In this document: positions 35,090 to 41,142 of the stretch, piece after piece
Layout: every line of letters begins with the position of its first letter
How positions within the stretch are numbered: the first letter of the stretch is position 1
NCBI RefSeq assembly: GCF_000332815.1
Contig: NZ_AOFD01000041.1
Coordinates: 1-41,142 of the forward strand
DNA length: 41,142 nt
DNA from: Arthrobacter nitrophenolicus
Lineage (GTDB): Bacteria > Actinomycetota > Actinomycetes > Actinomycetales > Micrococcaceae
Direction: 5' to 3'
Position numbers and translations under genes: made by a program
The notes under the pieces: generated by a model
What the model saw: only the letters and a program-made list of their open reading frames with translations
Databases searched by the model: none
What the model was told of the DNA's origin: nothing

Positions 35090-36427
35090 ATGGCCAGCAC
35101 GCCCACCCGGCCGCCAGCCAAACGACAGGTCCGCACGCCCGGCCCCGGCTCCTCCGCAACGTCCGCAAGCCGGCAGGCAACCCTGCCCCGCAAACTGCGG
35201 AATGCGTACCGCAGGTTCTGGTCCGCCCTCGAGGGCAACGGAACCTCCCGGAACGGCTCCACGTACTACCTCATCCTGGGCTCCACCCTTGCCCTGACGG
35301 CAATCGGGATCATGATGGTCCTTTCCGCTTCCAGCGTCGAATCCATCGCAGCAGGCAAGTCGCCTTACGGCGATGCCCTGAAGCAGGGCATGTTTGCTGC
35401 CATCGGCATCTTCACCATGTTCGTGCTTTCACGCATCAATGTGGTCTGGCTGAAGCGGCTCGCCTGGCCGGCGATCGGCATTGCCCTGGCGCTGCTGGTC
35501 CTGGTCCAGCTGGTGGGCGCCGAGGTCAACGGCAACAAGAACTGGATCGACCTGGGCGGCATCACCTTCCAGCCGTCCGAGGCGTCAAAGCTTGCTCTCG
35601 CCCTCTGGATGGCAACGGTACTGGCCATCAAGGGCCGGCTGCTGAGCCGCTGGCAGCACGTTGCCATTCCCGCCGTCCCCATGGCGGCCGCGGTTATTGT
35701 CCTGGTCCTGGTGGGCAACGACCTCGGCACCGCCATGATCATCATGATGATCACCGCTGCAGCGCTGTTCTTCGCCGGGGCGCCCCTCTACCTCTTCGGC
35801 ATCGCCGGCCTGGCGGCGGCCGCCGGAACGGCCGTCATGGCCGTGACCAGCTCCAACCGGGTCTGCCGCATCACGTCCTGGTGGACCGGTGAATCCTGTG
35901 CCGACGGCATCGACGCCAACTACCAGGCAACCAACGGCCTCTACGGACTGGCCTCCGGCGGCTGGTTCGGCGTGGGACTCGGCCAGAGCCGGCAAAAGTA
36001 CAGCTGGATCCCGGAAGCCCACAACGACTTCATCTTCGCCATCATCGGCGAGGAACTCGGCCTGGTGGGCACCGTCGTCGTCCTGATCCTGTTTGCGATC
36101 CTCGGCGCGGCCATCTACCGCGTGGTGGTGGCCCAGGAGGACATGTTCCACCGGGTCCTTGCCGGAACCATCATGGTGTGGCTGCTGGGCCAGGCGACCG
36201 TCAACATGGCCGTCGTCACCGGGCTGATGCCCGTCATTGGCGTGCCCTTGCCTTTCATCTCCTATGGCGGTTCGGCCCTGCTGATGTCGCTCTGCGCCGT
36301 CGGCGTGGTGCTGTCGCTGGCCCGGGAGCAGATGGCGCCCGCCATCCGCCCCAAGAAGATGCTGAAGTTCAAGGGCAGGAGCCGCGGGGCTGCTGCGAAG
36401 AAGAAGACTGCAAGAAAGCGTGCCTGA
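35090..36427 (+). CDS. ftsW: Septal peptidoglycan polymerase FtsW
   Basis: SEDS-family glycosyltransferase that polymerises lipid II at the septum with FtsI. 445 residues. A 60-residue basic cytoplasmic N-terminus precedes about ten membrane helices. The SEDS signature regions include VNGNKNWIDLGGITFQPSEA, the functional loop GLYGLASGGWFGVGLGQSRQ, PEAHNDFIFAIIGEELGLVG and the C-terminal GVPLPFISYGGSALLMSLCA. The C-terminus is Lys-rich (GAAAKKKTARKRA). It is two bases after murD and six before murG. It is intact. Confidence 0.96.
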   Translation: MASTPTRPPAKRQVRTPGPGSSATSASRQATLPRKLRNAYRRFWSALEGNGTSRNGSTYYLILGSTLALTAIGIMMVLSASSVESIAAGKSPYGDALKQGMFAAIGIFTMFVLSRINVVWLKRLAWPAIGIALALLVLVQLVGAEVNGNKNWIDLGGITFQPSEASKLALALWMATVLAIKGRLLSRWQHVAIPAVPMAAAVIVLVLVGNDLGTAMIIMMITAAALFFAGAPLYLFGIAGLAAAAGTAVMAVTSSNRVCRITSWWTGESCADGIDANYQATNGLYGLASGGWFGVGLGQSRQKYSWIPEAHNDFIFAIIGEELGLVGTVVVLILFAILGAAIYRVVVAQEDMFHRVLAGTIMVWLLGQATVNMAVVTGLMPVIGVPLPFISYGGSALLMSLCAVGVVLSLAREQMAPAIRPKKMLKFKGRSRGAAAKKKTARKRA

Positions 36428-36433
36428 TCCGAG

Positions 36434-37534
36434 ATGACTCCGAAAACCCCCTCGATCGTCCTGGCGGGCGGCGGAACAGCCGGCCACATCAGCCCACTCC
36501 TGGCCATCGCAGCAGCGGTGCGGAGTGCCTCCCCGCATGTTGCCCTGCTCGCCGTCGGAACACCCTCCGGGATGGAAACCCGGCTTGTCCCGGCCGCAGG
36601 GGTGGAACTTGCCACCATTGACCGCGTGCCGTTCCCCCGGAGACCCTCCGTGGACCTGGTCCGGCTGCCGGGACGCCTGGCCGGGGCCGTGCGCCAGGCG
36701 GGCGCCATCCTCGACAAGGCGCAGGCGGACGTCCTGGTGGGCGTCGGCGGATACGTCTGCACCCCGATGTACCTCGCTGCCCGGAAGCGGCGCATCCCCA
36801 TCGTGATCCACGAGGCGAACGCACGGCCCGGCCTGGCAAACAGGGTTGGGGCGATGCTGACAAAGCGGGTCGCGGTCGCCTTCGACGGCACGCCGCTCCC
36901 GCATGCGGTGCACGTCGGTATGCCCATGCGCACCGGGATTTCCTCCCTCGACAGGTCTGCAGCACGGCCCGCCGCCAGGGCGGCACTGGGACTTGACCCG
37001 GACAAACCCACCCTGATCGTGACCGGAGGTTCCTCAGGCGCCCAGAGCATCAACCGGACCATCGGCGGCGCAGTCGGGCAACTGGCAGCCGCCGGCATCC
37101 AGACCCTGCACATCACCGGGCGCGGCAAGTCGGTCGTGGACGACGCCGGCAAGCCGATCACGGCCGACGGCTACCGTCAGGTGGAATACGTCGACGGCAT
37201 GGAGCTTGTCTACGCCGCCGCCGACGTGCTGCTGGCCCGGTCGGGAGCCGCAACTGTCTGCGAAGCAGCCGCGGTAGGAGTCCCTGCCGTCCTGGTGCCG
37301 CTGCCCATCGGCAACGGGGAACAGGCACTGAATGCCGCGGGCCTCGTGGCGGCCGGCGGCGCGCTGCTGGTTCCGGACCGGGACTTCAACGCCGGCTACG
37401 TCGCCCGGGAGCTGATACCGCTGGTCACCGACAAGGAACGGCTCGCCACCATGGCGGCCAATTCCTACCGGCTCGGCATTCGAAACGCCGACCAGCGCAT
37501 GGCTGGTCTCATCCTGGAAGCGGTAACTGCATGA
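36434..37534 (+). CDS. murG: UDP-GlcNAc:lipid I transferase MurG
   Basis: Peripheral membrane glycosyltransferase that converts lipid I into lipid II on the inner face. 366 residues. N-terminal Gly-rich loop: [40 protein letters not shown]; the acceptor-side motif [15 protein letters not shown]; and the UDP-GlcNAc site [20 protein letters not shown] with [20 protein letters not shown]. The stop overlaps the murC start by four bases (ATGA). It is intact and normal in length. Confidence 0.97.
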   Translation: MTPKTPSIVLAGGGTAGHISPLLAIAAAVRSASPHVALLAVGTPSGMETRLVPAAGVELATIDRVPFPRRPSVDLVRLPGRLAGAVRQAGAILDKAQADVLVGVGGYVCTPMYLAARKRRIPIVIHEANARPGLANRVGAMLTKRVAVAFDGTPLPHAVHVGMPMRTGISSLDRSAARPAARAALGLDPDKPTLIVTGGSSGAQSINRTIGGAVGQLAAAGIQTLHITGRGKSVVDDAGKPITADGYRQVEYVDGMELVYAAADVLLARSGAATVCEAAAVGVPAVLVPLPIGNGEQALNAAGLVAAGGALLVPDRDFNAGYVARELIPLVTDKERLATMAANSYRLGIRNADQRMAGLILEAVTA

Positions 37535-38922
37535 ACCCCCACAACGCCGGCCTCGAATCCCCGGGCAGCCTGGAATCCCTCGGCAAGGTCCACTTCATCG
37601 GCGTCGGCGGCGTCGGAATGTCCGCCGTGGCGCGGATCATGGTGGCCCGCGGTGTCCCCGTCAGCGGCTCGGACGCCAAGGACCTTCCGGTCATGGCGGA
37701 CCTGGCCGCGGCGGGTGCCCGCATCGCCGTCGGCTACGACGCTGCCAACCTGGGCGACGCGCAGACGGTGGTGGCCGGCTCGGCGATCCGCGCAGACAAC
37801 CCGGAGCTTGCTGCCGCCAGGCAGGCAGGCCTGCCCGTGCTGCACCGCTCCGAGGCGCTTGCCGCCACCATGGGGGAGGACCTCGTGGTTACGGTTGCCG
37901 GAACCCATGGCAAGTCCACCACCACGTCCATGGTCACCGTCCTGCTGCAGGGTGCAGGGCTGGATCCCTCGTTCGCGATCGGTGCCAACGTGCCTGCCCT
38001 CGGTGTCAATGCCGCGCACGGGAACTCCGGAATCTTCGTCGCCGAGGCCGACGAGTCCGACGGTTCATTCCTGAACTACCGGCCCCGGATCGCGGTGGTC
38101 ACCAACGTTGAGCCTGACCACCTGGACCACTACGGTACGGCGGAGGCGGTCTATGAATCCTTTGACCGTTTCACCGCACTGCTGCCCGCGGACGGCGTGC
38201 TGGTTGCCTGCGCCGACGACGCCGGGGCGCTGGCCCTTGCCGAAAGGACCAGGGAGCGCGGCAACACCCGCGTGGTCCTGTACGGCACCCGTGCCGGCTC
38301 GGACCTGGTACTGCACGACGACGGTCCCGGCAAGGTGTGGGTGTCCGGACCCGCGGGCCGCCACGGACTTTCGCTGCAGGTGCCGGGGCGGCACAATGCG
38401 CTGAACGCCGCCGCCGCGTTCGCCGTGGCCCTCGAACTGGGCGTTGAACCCGCCGCCGCGGCCGCTGCACTGGCTGACTTCTCCGGGGCGGCCCGGCGCT
38501 TTGAACTGAAGGGATCCGCCAGGGGCGTCCGGGTCTTCGATGACTACGCGCACCACCCCACCGAAGTCCGCGCCGCCCTGACGGCAGCGCGGTCGGTGGC
38601 AGGGGAACACAAAGTCCATGTGCTCTTCCAGCCGCACCTGTTTTCACGGACCCGGGAATTCGCCCGGGAGTTCGCCGAGGCCCTCAACCTCGCCGATACC
38701 GCCCTGGTACTGGATATCTACCCCGCCCGCGAAGACCCGATTCCCGGCGTATCCAGCCAGCTCATCGCCGACCATCTGGGCGCAGGCGGGAGGCTGGTTC
38801 CGGCGTCCGACGCTGTGGCAGCCCTCGCCGACGCGGCGAAGGAAGGCGACATCGTCCTGACGGCGGGCGCCGGTGACGTCACCGTGTACGGCCCGCTGAT
38901 CGTCGAGGCACTGCGTGCCTAG
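37531..38922 (+). CDS. murC: UDP-MurNAc:L-alanine ligase MurC
   Basis: Adds the first amino acid of the stem peptide. 463 residues. Motifs: [23 protein letters not shown] loop [34 protein letters not shown] and [11 protein letters not shown], then [20 protein letters not shown] near the C-terminal domain, and [13 protein letters not shown]. It is intact. It overlaps ftsQ by eight bases. Confidence 0.97.
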   Translation: MNPHNAGLESPGSLESLGKVHFIGVGGVGMSAVARIMVARGVPVSGSDAKDLPVMADLAAAGARIAVGYDAANLGDAQTVVAGSAIRADNPELAAARQAGLPVLHRSEALAATMGEDLVVTVAGTHGKSTTTSMVTVLLQGAGLDPSFAIGANVPALGVNAAHGNSGIFVAEADESDGSFLNYRPRIAVVTNVEPDHLDHYGTAEAVYESFDRFTALLPADGVLVACADDAGALALAERTRERGNTRVVLYGTRAGSDLVLHDDGPGKVWVSGPAGRHGLSLQVPGRHNALNAAAAFAVALELGVEPAAAAAALADFSGAARRFELKGSARGVRVFDDYAHHPTEVRAALTAARSVAGEHKVHVLFQPHLFSRTREFAREFAEALNLADTALVLDIYPAREDPIPGVSSQLIADHLGAGGRLVPASDAVAALADAAKEGDIVLTAGAGDVTVYGPLIVEALRA

Positions 38923-39907
38923 CTCGCGCCGGCCCACCTACCGGCCCGCCGGAAGGACGGGGAGCACGGCCACCGGCCGCGGCGGGAAAAACACGCCGGC
39001 TTCCGGGCGGCTGGATATGGGCGGCGATGACGTTATCTCCGCATCCCGCAGCCTTCCGGAAACAGCGCCGGACAAGCCTGCCGCAGCCAAAAAACCCGCG
39101 AGGGCCGCAAAACCGGCCGGTGAGGGCAAGCTCCGTTTCCCCGGGCTCCGGAAGGACAAGCCCGCAGAGCCGGCCGGCGGGGCCCCGAACGTCCTGGCAT
39201 TTCCTGAACCAAAGGGAAAGCGGCGCAAGAGGAACCTGCTCATGGTGGCAGCTGCCGTGGTGGCGCTCGTTGCCGGGCTGCTGGCGGGAGCCGTCTACTC
39301 GCCTGTGCTGGCACTGGAATCCATCTCGGTCTCCGGCACGCGGCTGCTGACCCCTGAGCAGGTGCAGGGCGCGCTGGAGCCGCTGCGGGGCAAGCCCCTG
39401 CCGCAAATCACAGACGAGGAAGTGGGGCGGCTGCTTGAGCCGCTGGTCCAGGTGAAGTCCGTCTCGGCCGAAGCGCGGCCCCCGTCGGGACTGGCCGTTG
39501 CCGTGCGGGAGCGCGTGCCCGTGGCGCTGGTCAAGCAGGGGGAGCAGTACCAATTGGTGGACGTGGAAGGCGTGCAACTGGCCGCCACTGCCGATCCCGC
39601 CTCGGTCTCCCTGCCGGTGATTGACGGTGGTGCCGGGACGATCGGCCAGGACCTGTTCCGCGCCACGGCGGCCGTCCTGGGTGCGCTGCCGGCCGATGTC
39701 CTGGCCAAGCTCAGCAATGCCTCGGCACAGTCCGTGGACGCGGTTGAGCTCAAGCTCGTGGACGGCCAGACCATCATCTGGGGGAACGCATCGGAGAAGG
39801 AACTCAAGGCTAAAGTCCTGGAGGCGCTCCTCAAGGTTCCAGCCGACCCCAAAAACCCGGTCAAGGTGTACGACGTCAGCGTGCCCCGGCACCCGGTGAC
39901 GCGGTGA
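38915..39907 (+). CDS. ftsQ: Cell division protein FtsQ
   Basis: Bitopic scaffold of the divisome that binds FtsL and DivIC. 330 residues from GTG 38915. The first 105 residues are basic and low in complexity (PDKPAAAKKPARAAKPAGEG) and face the cytoplasm. One membrane helix: LLMVAAAVVALVAGLLAGAV. The POTRA domain follows from ALESISVSGTRLLTPEQVQG, then VAVRERVPVALVKQGEQYQL and the C-terminal FtsQ domain. The last 180 bases before ftsZ contain regulatory sequence, not a further ORF. The long cytoplasmic head is larger than in enteric FtsQ but usual in actinobacteria. Confidence 0.93.
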   Translation: MPSSRRPTYRPAGRTGSTATGRGGKNTPASGRLDMGGDDVISASRSLPETAPDKPAAAKKPARAAKPAGEGKLRFPGLRKDKPAEPAGGAPNVLAFPEPKGKRRKRNLLMVAAAVVALVAGLLAGAVYSPVLALESISVSGTRLLTPEQVQGALEPLRGKPLPQITDEEVGRLLEPLVQVKSVSAEARPPSGLAVAVRERVPVALVKQGEQYQLVDVEGVQLAATADPASVSLPVIDGGAGTIGQDLFRATAAVLGALPADVLAKLSNASAQSVDAVELKLVDGQTIIWGNASEKELKAKVLEALLKVPADPKNPVKVYDVSVPRHPVTR

Positions 39908-39995
39908 CCGGCATTCTTTCCGGTATTAATCCGACACGCGGACCCGGTTATTGAATGTGGGAACCAGAGGAAATACCGTCACAGACATGAGTTAC

Positions 39996-40028
39996 TTGAC
40001 ATAACTATAACCTTCAAGTCGAAGGTTA
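39996..40028. promoter_or_regulatory. 21-bp palindrome and TTGACA element upstream of ftsZ
   Basis: Perfect 8-bp-arm inverted repeat TAACCTTC-N5-GAAGGTTA at 40008-40028, about 60 bases before the ftsZ start. A consensus -35 TTGACA lies just before it at 39996-40001, but no matching -10 is clear; TATAAC at 40006-40011 belongs to another spacing. The palindrome fits a MerR-family operator such as FtsR. AAGGGA (near 40077-40082) serves as the ribosome-binding site. Confidence 0.6.
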
Positions 40029-40090
40029 AGGTTTCAGGCTTCAAGCTCTCCATCAGTTTTCGCAATAAACACGAACAAGGGACACGTAAC

Positions 40091-41142
40091 GTGGCAGCTC
40101 CGCAGAATTACTTGGCCGTCATCAAAGTCGTCGGCATCGGCGGCGGTGGCGTGAACGCAGTCAACCGCATGATCGAGGTCGGCCTCCGGGGCGTTGAATT
40201 TATCGCCATCAATACGGACGCCCAGGCCCTGCTCATGAGCGATGCCGACGTCAAGCTGGACGTTGGCCGCGAGCTGACCCGTGGCCTGGGTGCGGGAGCC
40301 AATCCCGAGGTCGGCAAGCAGGCGGCCGAGGACCACGCTGACGAGATCGAGGAAGTGCTCCGCGGCGCGGACATGGTCTTCGTCACCGCCGGCGAAGGCG
40401 GCGGCACCGGCACGGGCGGCGCACCCGTCGTCGCCCGCATCGCACGTTCACTTGGCGCGCTGACCATCGGTGTTGTCACCCGTCCCTTCACCTTCGAGGG
40501 CCGCCGCCGGGCCGGATCCGCAGAAGCGGGCATCGACGCCCTCCGCGACGAAGTGGACACGCTGATCGTGATCCCGAACGACCGCCTGCTGTCCATCAGC
40601 GACCGCAACGTCTCGGTCCTGGACGCCTTCCGCTCGGCGGACCAGGTGCTGCTCTCCGGTGTCCAGGGCATTACGGACCTCATCACCACCCCCGGGCTGA
40701 TCAACCTCGACTTCGCGGACGTCAAGTCCGTCATGCAGGGCGCGGGTTCCGCCCTCATGGGCATCGGTTCCGCCCGCGGCGAGGACCGTGCCGTCAAGGC
40801 CGCGGAACTCGCCATCGCGTCCCCGCTGCTCGAAGCTTCCATCGACGGCGCCCACGGCGTGCTGCTCTCCATCCAGGGCGGCTCGGACCTCGGCCTGTTC
40901 GAAATCAACGAAGCCGCCCGCCTGGTCCAGGAAGTTGCCCACCCCGAGGCAAACATCATCTTCGGCGCCGTCATCGACGACGCCCTGGGTGACGAGGCGC
41001 GCGTCACCGTTATCGCCGCCGGGTTCGACGACGTCAAGGCGACCTCGCCGTCGATGGACCAGTCCCAGCCGCAGGCGGCTCCGCAGCGCCCGGCCGCGCC
41101 TTCCGCAGCGCCGGCCACCCGCGCAGGCGCCGTCGGCCGGGA
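40091..41142 (+). CDS. ftsZ: Cell division protein FtsZ (3' end outside window)
   Basis: Tubulin-like GTPase that forms the cytokinetic ring. GTG 40091 begins [20 protein letters not shown]; 350 residues are present and the gene runs past the right edge. The GTP-binding signature is [20 protein letters not shown], and the T7 synergy loop is [20 protein letters not shown], with the catalytic Asp in NLDFAD. A Gln/Pro/Ala-rich linker begins at about residue 325; the C-terminal conserved peptide that binds partners is not in the window. It is separated from ftsQ by a 183-bp control region. Confidence 0.98.
   Translation, partial: MAAPQNYLAVIKVVGIGGGGVNAVNRMIEVGLRGVEFIAINTDAQALLMSDADVKLDVGRELTRGLGAGANPEVGKQAAEDHADEIEEVLRGADMVFVTAGEGGGTGTGGAPVVARIARSLGALTIGVVTRPFTFEGRRRAGSAEAGIDALRDEVDTLIVIPNDRLLSISDRNVSVLDAFRSADQVLLSGVQGITDLITTPGLINLDFADVKSVMQGAGSALMGIGSARGEDRAVKAAELAIASPLLEASIDGAHGVLLSIQGGSDLGLFEINEAARLVQEVAHPEANIIFGAVIDDALGDEARVTVIAAGFDDVKATSPSMDQSQPQAAPQRPAAPSAAPATRAGAVGR

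Noticed and set aside
1..41142. CRISPR arrays, toxin-antitoxin pairs, restriction systems, prophage or insertion sequences
   Set aside because: No regular spaced repeats, transposase or integrase genes, or terminal repeats were seen; the gene content is conserved core.

Overview
The window is a GC-rich actinobacterial chromosome segment, most likely from Arthrobacter, Pseudarthrobacter or a close relative in the Micrococcaceae. Three things suggest this: the gene order gcvH-garA-ftsR-(DUF151 nuclease)-MerR, the order aroG / PASTA kinase / Rv2175c-like regulator / polyprenyl synthetase, and a complete division and cell wall (dcw) cluster running from mraZ to ftsZ. The MurE substrate motif is DDDPHDED rather than DNPR, which fits an organism with L-lysine peptidoglycan. 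I see no rRNA, tRNA, CRISPR array, insertion sequence or prophage.

Layout. 1-322: start of a secreted LGFP-repeat protein, cut by the window edge. 512-1380: Fpg/Nei DNA glycosylase. 1547-4631: gcvH, garA/odhI, ftsR, a DUF151 bifunctional nuclease and a second MerR regulator, all on the plus strand. 4721-5551: an orphan ParA ATPase, divergent from pyruvate carboxylase (5841-9239). 9299-11106: long-chain acyl-CoA ligase. 11287-12377: ROK kinase. 12397-14535: a small membrane protein and two tandem paralogous alpha/beta hydrolases. 14647-16948: PlsC-type acyltransferase and class II DAHP synthase. 16980-19099: PknL-type PASTA Ser/Thr kinase. 19201-20574: three-LysM lytic transglycosylase. 20817-22797: Rv2175c-like DNA-binding protein, polyprenyl synthetase and a lipoprotein. 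22872-24746: dinB and a DUF3040 membrane protein. 25122-41142: mraZ, rsmH, ftsL, ftsI, murE, murF, mraY, murD, ftsW, murG, murC, ftsQ and the first part of ftsZ.

How the genes fit together. The window is rich in growth and division control. FtsR is known in Corynebacterium to activate ftsZ, which lies about 37 kb away in the same window behind a strong palindrome. GarA/OdhI carries the ETTS phospho-switch motif used by Ser/Thr kinases, and a PASTA kinase sits in the same window beside its likely DNA-binding partner. The mraZ promoter carries three exact 10-bp-spaced GTGG boxes, and related inverted copies lie upstream and in front of murE.

The main caution is sequence quality. Eleven genes contain twelve apparent frameshifts. 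Every one is repaired by adding back one G or C, and most correspond to loss of one C from a GCC or GCCC on one strand. Five hit murE (twice), murF, mraY and murD, which should be indispensable, so I read these as systematic base-calling errors rather than real mutations. Coordinates below span the repaired genes. I found no convincing undescribed multi-gene system; the most interesting leads are regulatory.
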